From: CAZLPZ01 sp964561535
Lineage (GTDB): Bacteria; Pseudomonadota; Alphaproteobacteria; Micavibrionales; Micavibrionaceae
Assembly (NCBI GenBank): GCA_964561535.1
Contig: CAZLPZ010000006.1
Span: forward strand, 1 to 53,401
Direction of reading: 5' to 3'
Length of the DNA stretch: 53,401 nucleotides
The notes under the pieces are model-generated. The model saw only the letters and a program-made list of their open reading frames with translations. It was not told the origin of the DNA and ran no database searches. The first letter of the stretch is position 1, and every line of letters begins with the position of its first letter. The position numbers were made by a program, and so were the translations under genes. This document shows positions 45,952 to 53,401 of this stretch, one piece after another.

Positions 45952-48900
45952 ATGATGAACGAATTGATGAACCTGTTTGGCCAACCAACCGGCCCACAAA
46001 GCTTTGATCAAATTAGAATCGCGATATCTAGTCCGGAACAGATCATGTCATGGTCATTCGGTGAAGTAAAAAAGCCGGAAACAATTAATTACCGCACGTT
46101 TAAACCAGAACGCGACGGTTTGTTCTGTGCGCGGATTTTTGGCCCCATCAAGGATTATGAATGCTTGTGCGGTAAATATAAACGCATGAAATATAAAGGT
46201 ATTGTGTGCGAAAAATGTGGTGTTGAAGTCACCTTGACCAAGGTGCGTCGTGAACGTATGGGCCATATTGAACTGGCCGCCCCGGTTGCTCATATTTGGT
46301 TTCTAAAATCCTTGCCGTCGCGCATTGGGTTGATGATGGATATGATGCTCAAAGATATGGAACGTGTTCTGTATTTTGAAAACTATATTGTGATTGAACC
46401 AGGTATGACGTCGTTAAAGACGTTCCAACTCTTGACCGAAGAAGAATTTTATAATGCTCAAGAAGAGTTTGGTGCGGATAATTTCCGGGCTGGGATCGGG
46501 GCTGAAGCTTTGCAAGAAATCCTGTCCAAAGTAAATTTAGAAGACGAAAAGAAAAAATCTGAAGAAGATTTGCGCGAAACGTCGTCTGAAACGAAACGTA
46601 AAAAATTGGTCAAACGTTTAAAATTGATCGATGCATTTTTGACATCAGGGGCGCGCCCTGAATGGATGATCATGAGTGTTGTCCCTGTGTTGCCGCCGGA
46701 ACTTCGTCCTTTGGTTCCGCTGGATGGAGGTCGATTTGCAACATCGGATCTGAACGATCTGTATCGTCGTGTTATTAATCGTAATAACCGTTTAAAACGT
46801 TTGATGGAATTGCGGGCACCCGACATTATCATCCGTAATGAAAAGCGTATGTTGCAAGAATCAGTTGATGCGCTGTTTGATAATGGACGTCGAGGCCGCG
46901 TGATTACCGGGGCAAATAAACGCCCATTGAAATCTCTCTCTGATATGTTGAAAGGGAAACAAGGTCGCTTCCGCCAAAACTTGCTCGGGAAACGGGTTGA
47001 TTATTCGGGTCGTTCGGTTATTACCGTGGGACCTGAATTGAAATTACATCAATGCGGGTTGCCGAAAAAAATGGCACTCGAATTATTCAAACCATTTATT
47101 TACCACAAATTAGAATTGTACGGGTTGGCCACAACGATTAAGGCTGCCAAACGTATGGTCGAAAAAGAACGCCCTGAAGTGTGGGATATTTTGGAAGAAG
47201 TGATCCGTGAACATCCGGTGTTGCTGAACCGGGCGCCCACCTTGCACCGTTTGGGGATTCAGGCATTCGAACCGATTTTAATCGAAGGCAAGGCCATTCA
47301 ATTGCATCCGTTGGTCTGTACTGCGTTTAACGCCGATTTTGATGGCGACCAAATGGCTGTTCACGTCCCGTTGTCGGTTGAAGCACAACTTGAAGCACGC
47401 GTTCTGATGATGTCGACCAACAATATTTTGTCGCCTGCAAACGGCAAGCCGATTATTGTACCGTCGCAAGATATCGTTTTGGGGATTTATTATTTATCAC
47501 TGATGCGTGACGGGCAGCCCGGCGAAGGCATGATTTTCCGTGATATTGCGGAACTTCATCATGGCATTGCTGAAAAAATTATTGGTCTGCATACCAAAAT
47601 CAAGTGCCGGTTCACGACAAAAAATGATGCGGGCGAAAATGTGACATCGATTGTGGATACGACACCGGGTCGGATGTTGTTGTCTGAACTTTTGCCGCGT
47701 CATCCAAAAGTTTCTTTTAAATTAATCAACCAGGTTCTCACGAAAAAAGATATTGGGAACTTGATTGACGTCGTTTATCGCCATTGTGATCATAAAGAAA
47801 CGGTTATTTTCTGTGATCGTTTAATGAAACTCGGGTTCAAGTATGCCTGTATTGCCGGGATTTCATTTGGGAAAGATGATTTGATTATTCCTGAAGCAAA
47901 ATCGAGACTTGTGGCTGCCGCCAAAGGTAAAGTTGCAGAATATGAACAGCAATATATGGACGGTTTGATCACGAAGGGTGAAAAATATAACAAAGTTGTT
48001 GATATCTGGTCGCATTGCACCGACGAAGTTGCCGATGCGATGATGAAGGGAATTGCATCACTTAATGCGACAAACCCGAACGCTGTTTATATGATGGCCC
48101 ATTCAGGCGCGCGGGGGTCGGCGGCGCAAATTAGGCAACTTGCTGGGATGCGCGGTTTGATGGCAAAACCTTCAGGGGAGATCATTGAAACACCGATTAT
48201 CGCGAACTTTAAAGAAGGGTTGTCGGTTCTTGAATATTTCAACTCGACCCACGGGGCACGTAAAGGTTTGGCCGATACAGCTCTTAAAACGGCAAACTCG
48301 GGTTATTTGACTCGTCGTTTGGTGGATGTGGCTCAAGACGCGATCATTACGGTGGAAGATTGTGGTACAACGCGCGGGATTACGTTGCGGGCTGTGATGT
48401 CGGGGGCTGATTTGATTGTGTCCTTGGCGGACCGGATTCTGGGTCGTTTCGCGGCGCTTGATATTAATGATCCTTTGTCTGGTAAACCGATTGTCAAACA
48501 AGGTGAGATGATTGATGAAATCAAAGCAACGGCGATTGAAACGGCGGGTGTCGATTCGGTTCTTGTGCGTTCAGTTTTAACGTGCGAAGCGGAGACGGGA
48601 TTATGCGGCAAATGCTATGGTCGCGATTTGGCACGTGGGACAACCGTGAATATTGGTGAGGCGGTCGGTGTTATGGCTGCTCAATCGATTGGCGAACCTG
48701 GCACACAGTTGACAATGCGGACGTTCCACATTGGCGGTGCGGCACAAAAAGGTGCTGAACGGTCACAAGTCGAAGCCACGATGAATGCGACGATTGATAT
48801 TCGCTATCGCAACGTTGTAAAAAATTCGTCGGGTGTGTTGATTGTCATGGGTCGGAATACCGAACTTGTGATGAAAGATGCCAAAGGCGCGGAAAAAGCT

Positions 48901-50139
48901 GTTCACCGTATTCCGTATGGGGCCAAATTATTGGTTGATGCGGGGGCGAATGTTAAACCAGGCGATAAAATGGCCGAATGGGATCCCTATACCTTGCCGA
49001 TCATCACGGAAAAGGATGGAACTGTTCAATATTTTGATTTGGTTGAAGGGTTGTCTATTTCGGAAAAAACAGATGATACAACCGGGATTTCGTCGAAAGT
49101 TGTCATTGATTGGCGTTCACAGCCGAAAGGGGGCTTGTTAAAGCCGCGTCTCTCGATTGCAGGACCGGATGGTAAAGTTTTGACCTTGGCGTCTAATTTG
49201 CCGGCAAACTATTATTTACCGGTGGATGCAATTCTGTCGGTTGAAAATGGTCAAAGCATCAAGGCAGGAGATATTGTCGCTCGTATTCCGCGCGAAAGTT
49301 CGAAAACGCGTGATATTACGGGCGGGTTGCCACGTGTGGCTGAATTGTTTGAAGCACGTATTCCGAAAGATGCCGCTGTTATTGCGGATCTTGATGGATA
49401 TGTGGAATTCGGAAAAGATTATAAATCTAAACGCCGTATTATTTTGAACCCCACAGATAAATCGGTCGAAGCCAAAGAATACCTTATTCCAAAAGGTCGT
49501 CATTTGGCTGTGGCCGAGGGTGATTTTGTTCGTCGTGGCGATAAAATTTTGGACGGTGCACTTGTGCCCCACGATATTTTGTCCGTCATGGGGGTCGAAG
49601 CCCTTGCGGATTACTTGATCAATGAAATCCAAGACGTATATCGTCTTCAAGGGGTCCGTATTAACGATAAACATATCGAAGTGATTGTACGCCAAATGTT
49701 GCAAAAGGTCGAAATCACCGAAGTTGGCGATTCAACCTATTTGATGGGTGAACATATTGATCGCGACGAATTCTTGGTTGAAAATACAGGATTGGCTGCT
49801 GACGGTAAACGTCCGAGCGTGGCCCATCCTGTTCTTCAAGGGATTACCAAGGCATCGTTGCAGACCAAGTCGTTTATTTCGGCCGCGTCATTCCAAGAAA
49901 CAACGCGCGTTCTGACCGAAGCCTCGACACAAGGTAAGGTTGATACGTTGAACGGCCTTAAGGAAAACGTGATCGTTGGGCGATTGATCCCGGCGGGAAC
50001 GGGCGCTTATGTGGCCCGGTTGAAAAAATTGGCTTCTGAACGCGATCAAGATGCGATTGCGGCGCAACATGTGAACGTGACGGAACAAGTGTCGCCGGAT
50101 ACGGCGGCTTTGACGGCACCGGAAAAGTTGCGGGCGTAA
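45952..50139 (+). CDS. rpoC: RNA polymerase subunit beta'
   Basis: 1395-aa subunit carrying the active-site Mg. Zinc site 1 is Cys71, Cys73, Cys86 and Cys89 (CLCG...CEKC). The catalytic motif NADFDGDQMAVHVPLS is intact. Zinc site 2 includes the Cys in VEDCGTTRGITL and CEAETGLCGKCYG. Trigger-loop region MMAHSGARGSAAQIRQLAGM and bridge-helix-adjacent AAQSIGEPGTQLTMRTFHIG are present. Two ATGs stand in tandem; AGGAG at 45944-45948 is better spaced for the second (45955). An intrinsic terminator follows, so rpoBC forms a closed unit without rpsL-rpsG-fusA. Confidence 0.99.
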   Translation: MMNELMNLFGQPTGPQSFDQIRIAISSPEQIMSWSFGEVKKPETINYRTFKPERDGLFCARIFGPIKDYECLCGKYKRMKYKGIVCEKCGVEVTLTKVRRERMGHIELAAPVAHIWFLKSLPSRIGLMMDMMLKDMERVLYFENYIVIEPGMTSLKTFQLLTEEEFYNAQEEFGADNFRAGIGAEALQEILSKVNLEDEKKKSEEDLRETSSETKRKKLVKRLKLIDAFLTSGARPEWMIMSVVPVLPPELRPLVPLDGGRFATSDLNDLYRRVINRNNRLKRLMELRAPDIIIRNEKRMLQESVDALFDNGRRGRVITGANKRPLKSLSDMLKGKQGRFRQNLLGKRVDYSGRSVITVGPELKLHQCGLPKKMALELFKPFIYHKLELYGLATTIKAAKRMVEKERPEVWDILEEVIREHPVLLNRAPTLHRLGIQAFEPILIEGKAIQLHPLVCTAFNADFDGDQMAVHVPLSVEAQLEARVLMMSTNNILSPANGKPIIVPSQDIVLGIYYLSLMRDGQPGEGMIFRDIAELHHGIAEKIIGLHTKIKCRFTTKNDAGENVTSIVDTTPGRMLLSELLPRHPKVSFKLINQVLTKKDIGNLIDVVYRHCDHKETVIFCDRLMKLGFKYACIAGISFGKDDLIIPEAKSRLVAAAKGKVAEYEQQYMDGLITKGEKYNKVVDIWSHCTDEVADAMMKGIASLNATNPNAVYMMAHSGARGSAAQIRQLAGMRGLMAKPSGEIIETPIIANFKEGLSVLEYFNSTHGARKGLADTALKTANSGYLTRRLVDVAQDAIITVEDCGTTRGITLRAVMSGADLIVSLADRILGRFAALDINDPLSGKPIVKQGEMIDEIKATAIETAGVDSVLVRSVLTCEAETGLCGKCYGRDLARGTTVNIGEAVGVMAAQSIGEPGTQLTMRTFHIGGAAQKGAERSQVEATMNATIDIRYRNVVKNSSGVLIVMGRNTELVMKDAKGAEKAVHRIPYGAKLLVDAGANVKPGDKMAEWDPYTLPIITEKDGTVQYFDLVEGLSISEKTDDTTGISSKVVIDWRSQPKGGLLKPRLSIAGPDGKVLTLASNLPANYYLPVDAILSVENGQSIKAGDIVARIPRESSKTRDITGGLPRVAELFEARIPKDAAVIADLDGYVEFGKDYKSKRRIILNPTDKSVEAKEYLIPKGRHLAVAEGDFVRRGDKILDGALVPHDILSVMGVEALADYLINEIQDVYRLQGVRINDKHIEVIVRQMLQKVEITEVGDSTYLMGEHIDRDEFLVENTGLAADGKRPSVAHPVLQGITKASLQTKSFISAASFQETTRVLTEASTQGKVDTLNGLKENVIVGRLIPAGTGAYVARLKKLASERDQDAIAAQHVNVTEQVSPDTAALTAPEKLRA

Positions 50140-50196
50140 GCGTGCACTGTCGCCACGGTGGATGCCGGGGCCTCGAGAGATCTTAAGTTATAAAAA

Positions 50197-50223
50197 CCGG
50201 AAGGGATGACCTTCCGGTTTTTT
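50197..50223 (+). terminator. rho-independent terminator of rpoBC
   Basis: CCGGAAGG (50197-50204), loop GATGA, CCTTCCGG (50210-50217), then six T. An A5 run before the stem can extend pairing with the T-run, so the hairpin may also serve the convergent smr gene. It starts 57 bases after the rpoC stop. Confidence 0.92.
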
Positions 50224-50271
50224 ATTAGGGATAAATTTATGTTTATTTCAGTTAAGAAATGAAAATAAAGT

Positions 50272-50829
50272 TCATCTCTTTTTTTCTTGTCGCAAATACA
50301 CATAAAATGCACCCATACCGCCGTCTTTTTGTTGAGCCGGGGCTGTCGTTAAGACTAATCGATCGAGCGGGGGTTCGTTGACCCATCCTGGGAATGCTGC
50401 GCGAATGCGCCCGCCGCGGTGGGGTGCATCAATATGTTTTGATATGTCTTGGTTACCAAATGTCCCTTTGCCTGTAATAACCAAAATACACCGATATCCA
50501 CGATCGACGGCGCCTTGGACAAAGGCCTGAACCCGTGCACGGGCTTGATCCACTGTATCGCCATGTAAATCTAATCGGGCTTCAATATGAATTTTTCCGG
50601 CCCGGACGCGCGCGGCCATTTTACCGTCCATTTCACGTCCGCCGACGTCATTGACGGCGCGGTCGCGCCCCACCTTGTCGGATGTTCGCGCGCGACGTGG
50701 CAGGTCGATAACCAGGGTCTTCTTGGCTACTCTTGATACGCAATTGTCATCGCGACCCAGAGGTTTAACCATGTCTTTCATCGCGGTCAAAAAGGGGTTG
50801 GGATCGGTGTCATCGGGGGGAAGGGGCAT
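50272..50829 (-). CDS. Smr-domain (MutS2-like) protein
   Basis: 185-aa putative DNA/RNA endonuclease. The C-terminal Smr domain has the two diagnostic motifs: LDLHGDTVDQARARVQAFV and the nucleotide-contact motif VITGKGTFG, followed by IRAAFPGWVNEPPLDRLVL. About 85 residues of charged N-terminal sequence precede it. Stand-alone Smr proteins of this type are common in alphaproteobacteria; some cleave mRNA on collided ribosomes. It is convergent with rpoC. The ATG at 50829 is used because MPLPPDDTDPNPF is a typical N-terminus. Confidence 0.9.
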   Translation of the reverse strand: MPLPPDDTDPNPFLTAMKDMVKPLGRDDNCVSRVAKKTLVIDLPRRARTSDKVGRDRAVNDVGGREMDGKMAARVRAGKIHIEARLDLHGDTVDQARARVQAFVQGAVDRGYRCILVITGKGTFGNQDISKHIDAPHRGGRIRAAFPGWVNEPPLDRLVLTTAPAQQKDGGMGAFYVYLRQEKKR

Positions 50830-50868
50830 GAGATTTTTATATAGTAAGGTTGACCGAATGGCGATTGT

Positions 50869-51474
50869 TTATTTTTTTGTTGTATTTATTATCCATGGAT
50901 GATCAGGGTTTATGATACTTAATGATTGGTTTAGCCAATTTTGATCTACTATACTCAGGCGATCATAGGCGTAGTCAAAATCGTGTTGATCTTTTTCATC
51001 CAGACGATTGCTTTTAAATAGTAAGGCGACTGCTGGATTTAAGACATTAAAACCAAATGATGTTGGTATCATAACACGGTCCTTGGGCATTCGGATATCG
51101 TGGTTGCGGCGAAACCACCATTCATTTTCCTCGCGTTCCAGCATTAACATTTCAAGATGTTGGGTATTATAGTGTGCGTGCGCGTTATGGATGGGTAGGT
51201 TTAAAAATTCGCCTACGGGCCAAGGGCGTGCCTCACGATTGATGTGATATTCCCATTCCCAATTCAAAAAATGGCGCTGGCAGAGAAGTTGGTCATTTCG
51301 CCAAATGACAATATCAACATCATCATGGGGGCGTGTCATCCGCCCTAAAAAACCATCAATGGCCCACCCGCCACCAAAACACCACGGTGCATTAAATCCA
51401 TCCATTAGGGTGATGAACGGTGAAAGATCTGTAAAGTCAGAAGTGAAGTCTATGGCAAATTTAAAATTATGCAA
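50869..51474 (-). CDS. nucleotidyltransferase of the ANT(2'')/LinB-like type
   Basis: About 201 aa. The pol-beta nucleotidyltransferase core is clear: CFGGGWAIDGFLGRMTRPHD followed by DVDIVIWRND, with the metal-binding Asp-x-Asp at about 52-54. This pattern is shared with ANT(2'') aminoglycoside and lincosamide nucleotidyltransferases, but many such chromosomal proteins have no resistance role. Later PKDRVMIPTSFGFNVLNPAV and RLDEKDQHDFDYAYDRLS fit the helical C-domain. The start is uncertain: the longest frame opens with TTG at 51474 with no clear ribosome site, and the first ATG comes too late (residue 24). It lies in an accessory-looking stretch. Confidence 0.8.
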   Translation of the reverse strand: MHNFKFAIDFTSDFTDLSPFITLMDGFNAPWCFGGGWAIDGFLGRMTRPHDDVDIVIWRNDQLLCQRHFLNWEWEYHINREARPWPVGEFLNLPIHNAHAHYNTQHLEMLMLEREENEWWFRRNHDIRMPKDRVMIPTSFGFNVLNPAVALLFKSNRLDEKDQHDFDYAYDRLSIVDQNWLNQSLSIINPDHPWIINTTKK

Positions 51475-51507
51475 ATATATTAAAAATGAGATCTTGCGGT
51501 TTTAGTT

Positions 51508-51534
51508 TGGATCCCCATCTTCGCGGGGATGACG
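51508..51534. repeat. single dispersed palindrome
   Basis: GGATCCCCATCTTCGCGGGG followed by ATGACG is a single unit of the same family as the three-hairpin elements. It sits in the 254-base gap between the ANT-like and CDPS genes. The rest of the gap is A/T-rich, with no gene visible. Confidence 0.65.
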
Positions 51535-51728
51535 AAAATGCGGGTGTCTTTTTTGACGTTAAAATGATTTAAAACGAGCCTCTATCGAACTAATCATATA
51601 ATACATTGAAATATATACCTAAATTACGGCTCGAAAAATAAAATACCCCCAAATATACCCCAAAACTCAGAAGTGCCATTAAATGATTATCTTTTCTTCC
51701 GGAATTGCATAACTGGCGAATCTTTTTT

Positions 51729-52532
51729 CTATTTTCCAAATTTTCCTAGTTTTTGTGGGGCCACTCTTTCAGGTAATGTTGCATGATCTGGCAAGTGAAC
51801 ATCATTAACAGGCTTAGCTTTTCCAAAATGACGATCATGTACCATATCGACTTCAACCAATTTAATTGGACAAACCGGTGGAATTGTTAAATCAATATCC
51901 AATCTTATACTATTTTGTGCCTGAAACAAACCTGGTTCGTAAACAGCACGATCGATATAGATCTCCGGCAATCCAAAACGTTCCCACATTATTGAACGCA
52001 TGGCATATTCATCACATAAATAATCAAGTGCGCTTTCACGCATTGCCCAAGATTCAATAAAGACACCATCTTTTGCCTTGCGTTCTGTACGTCGATCGAG
52101 ATCAGCGTTGATCGAATCATTAAACCAATCAGATACGGCGTTATGACCTCGCTCATAAATGTCACGTATGATCGCAACTCGTTCTGAATGATTTGTGCTC
52201 TGTATAATATCATTATAAGTTAAAATTTCACAACGCCCGGGCATAAATTCTTCGATATAGGGCCTATGAGCGGCTTGCCAGTTTTGCCCCCTATAAATGG
52301 CAAAAGCGCGTGCCTCATTTTTTGGGACCAGCCTTTTAAGATTGTGAAACCCAAGTTCACCGGCCTCAATAATATAAAGGTGATCGAGTTTGGCGGCGGC
52401 CGCCTCCAATGTGACTCGGAAACGCTGCCCTTCTTGTTTCGGATTACCTGGGCATACAGTCATCATAGCCCGACGTATGCCATCAGGCATGACAAATTCA
52501 GCATAGCCACGCCATTTAGGTCTTTTGGACAT
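51729..52532 (-). CDS. putative tRNA-dependent cyclodipeptide synthase with Cys nucleophile position
   Basis: 267 aa. It aligns by eye with cyclodipeptide synthases, which join two aminoacyl-tRNA-borne residues into a cyclic dipeptide. The active-site loop MTVCPGNPKQEGQRF (residues 24-38) matches GISAGNSYF of AlbC, and the PKQEG part resembles the other CDPS branch. The catalytic Ser37 of AlbC corresponds here to Cys27, with Gly29 and Asn30 conserved. AlbC Tyr178 and Glu182 match Tyr171 and Glu175 (DYLCDE); AlbC Tyr202 matches Tyr192, but the next residue, His or Pro in known groups, is Ile193. IYRGQNWQAAHRPYIEEF fits the helix after the loop. The ATG at 52532 has GGGAGAG upstream and lies inside the end of the regulator gene. 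Activity and product are unknown. Confidence 0.75.
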   Translation of the reverse strand: MSKRPKWRGYAEFVMPDGIRRAMMTVCPGNPKQEGQRFRVTLEAAAAKLDHLYIIEAGELGFHNLKRLVPKNEARAFAIYRGQNWQAAHRPYIEEFMPGRCEILTYNDIIQSTNHSERVAIIRDIYERGHNAVSDWFNDSINADLDRRTERKAKDGVFIESWAMRESALDYLCDEYAMRSIMWERFGLPEIYIDRAVYEPGLFQAQNSIRLDIDLTIPPVCPIKLVEVDMVHDRHFGKAKPVNDVHLPDHATLPERVAPQKLGKFGK

Positions 52533-53124
52533 GATATTTCTCTCCCTTTTGCCACCAATATTCGAACTGTCTTGCAAAGACATCAGCTAAACTTTTGTTG
52601 ACGATTACAAGTACTGCACCATCAACGAATAATGCCACCTTATTTAGGTAGACCAACATTGCCTCGGATGAAGCAAAATATAGGTCGGGGATATGACGAT
52701 AATCGTTTGGATCTCCTGTAATGAAATCATTTTGATCTGAAATGGTTTTACGTTCTTTGATTCCCATCTCGCGCATACGCTGGACTTTATCGATGACATC
52801 TTGGGATGAGCGACGATCATCAACGCAATGCTTAAGCACTTCCCCCCCTTCAGGCATAGCTTGGCAAATATCATCAAGAAGTTCTATGTAAGAATTAAGA
52901 ATATAAGATGACACTTTACGGGGGATAACGCCGCCATCAACAAAATCCAGTCCGTGCGTAATAAACGTTTGGTGGATTGCCTCTAAAACATCGAGAGACC
53001 GCGTTCGTCCAGCTTCAAAACTATGAACCTGGTCATCTTTAAGGTTCGCAAAACGAGCGAGATCCTTTTGGTTCCAGCCAAGCAGCGTACGGGCGGCTTT
53101 AATTTGTTCTAGAGAAAGAAACAC
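52516..53124 (-). CDS. XRE-type HTH regulator with C-terminal sensor-like domain
   Basis: 202 aa. Residues 4-60 are a Cro/CI-type helix-turn-helix (LEQIKAARTLLGWNQKDLAR, then FANLKDDQVHSFEAGRTRSL). After about residue 75 comes a 125-residue domain I cannot name. It has RRSSQDVIDKVQRMREMGIK, a hydrophobic strand pair ALFVDGAVLVIVNKSLADVF and an end ARQFEYWWQKG that recalls sensor domains fused to other bacterial regulators. The start is GTG with GGAG 7 bases upstream. Its 3' end overlaps the CDPS start by 17 bases, so the two are one transcriptional unit and it probably controls CDPS expression. Confidence 0.85.
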   Translation of the reverse strand: MFLSLEQIKAARTLLGWNQKDLARFANLKDDQVHSFEAGRTRSLDVLEAIHQTFITHGLDFVDGGVIPRKVSSYILNSYIELLDDICQAMPEGGEVLKHCVDDRRSSQDVIDKVQRMREMGIKERKTISDQNDFITGDPNDYRHIPDLYFASSEAMLVYLNKVALFVDGAVLVIVNKSLADVFARQFEYWWQKGEKYHVQKT

Positions 53125-53207
53125 GCAAGATCTCCATGTGTCATATTTTATGGCATATTGTTTACTTTTTATGTCTTTATCCTTTTACAGCAAATTATTT
53201 GTGATTT

Positions 53208-53250
53208 CAACAATTATTTTGTTGACGGAATATATAAATACGAATAAATT
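53208..53250 (+). promoter_or_regulatory. possible promoter and operator between divergent genes
   Basis: TTGACG (53222-53227) and TAAATT (53245-53250) are spaced by 17 bases on the plus strand, upstream of the gene starting at 53368. An inverted repeat CAACAA-TTATT-TTGTTG (53208-53224) overlaps the -35 and would suit binding by the HTH protein encoded divergently. Both are inferred from pattern only. Confidence 0.3.
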
Positions 53251-53367
53251 GCGGATTATACAAATAATATGTATTTATGAATGAGCGAATAATCGATAAA
53301 AATGGGCCAAAGTTTATTGCAATTATGATTGTAATGGAAAAAAACAGCACTCGGGGGAGCGCAAAAG

Positions 53368-53401
53368 ATGGAACAAACAATCGAACAACTGAATAAGATC
53401 G
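53368..53401 (+). CDS. start of a gene cut by the window end
   Basis: ATG at 53368 opens MEQTIEQLNKI and runs off the window. GGGGGAG lies about 9 bases upstream, a strong ribosome site, which supports a real start. The 11 visible residues are too few to assign. It is divergent from the regulator/CDPS unit and may belong to the same accessory region. Confidence 0.5.
   Translation, partial: MEQTIEQLNKI

Noticed and set aside
50869..51474. Aminoglycoside or lincosamide resistance gene
   Set aside because: The nucleotidyltransferase core is shared with many non-resistance chromosomal proteins; specificity cannot be read from the sequence.
53277..53396. 39-codon frame starting at 53277
   Set aside because: It overlaps the better-supported start at 53368 in another frame, has no ribosome site and ends quickly.

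Overview
The window is a 53.4 kb piece of chromosome from a moderately low-GC alphaproteobacterium whose order I cannot determine. Four things point to this class: the rho / DUF6489 / mnmE order, alphaproteobacterial-type AddB-AddA, an IalB-like periplasmic protein, and a FNR2-type ferredoxin-NADP reductase. Almost everything before 50 kb is chromosomal housekeeping. However, genes that usually travel in conserved clusters stand alone here: rpoBC lacks rplJL and rpsLG, infC lacks rpmI-rplT, mnmE lacks mnmG, dnaX lacks ybaB-recR, and accD lacks folC. This suggests a heavily rearranged genome.

Layout. 0.1-2.7 kb: a PAS-containing chemoreceptor and infA (minus). 2.9-6.6 kb: tRNA-Val(GAC), dnaX, accD and a GST-fold protein that is 20% tyrosine (plus). 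6.6-13.1 kb (minus): a probable four-gene export operon of RND adaptor, RND pump, Nudix hydrolase and MATE transporter. 13.2-21.0 kb (minus): a tightly packed operon starting with a TsaE-MurU fusion, then addB and addA. 21.1-25.4 kb (plus): ferredoxin-NADP reductase, rho with its promoter and long leader, DUF6489, mnmE. 25.4-30.1 kb: an RNHCP zinc protein (minus), then an IalB-like protein, lptF-lptG, a HAD phosphatase and a PEBP protein (plus). 30.1-34.2 kb (minus): infC (AUU start), thrS, DUF1428 and a frameshifted nucleotidyltransferase. 34.5-41.0 kb: TPR protein, csaA, hslO, recX-radA, an orphan gene and an AlkA-like glycosylase. 41.6-50.2 kb: rpoB-rpoC closed by a strong terminator. 50.3-53.4 kb: Smr protein, then an accessory stretch with an ANT/LinB-like nucleotidyltransferase, a putative cyclodipeptide synthase (CDPS), its XRE-type regulator and the start of a divergent gene.

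The most interesting system is the two-gene unit at 51729-53124. An HTH regulator overlaps a protein that aligns with tRNA-dependent cyclodipeptide synthases, but it has Cys where the catalytic Ser is expected and Ile where the known subfamilies have His or Pro. Other notable points are an in-frame TsaE-MurU fusion with the intervening kinase gene gone, the tyrosine-rich GST-like protein, and a G8 tract in dnaX placed so that slippage would give a gamma-sized product. There are also dispersed palindromic elements, two of which have become the C-termini of flanking proteins. All family calls come from reading motifs; no searches were run.
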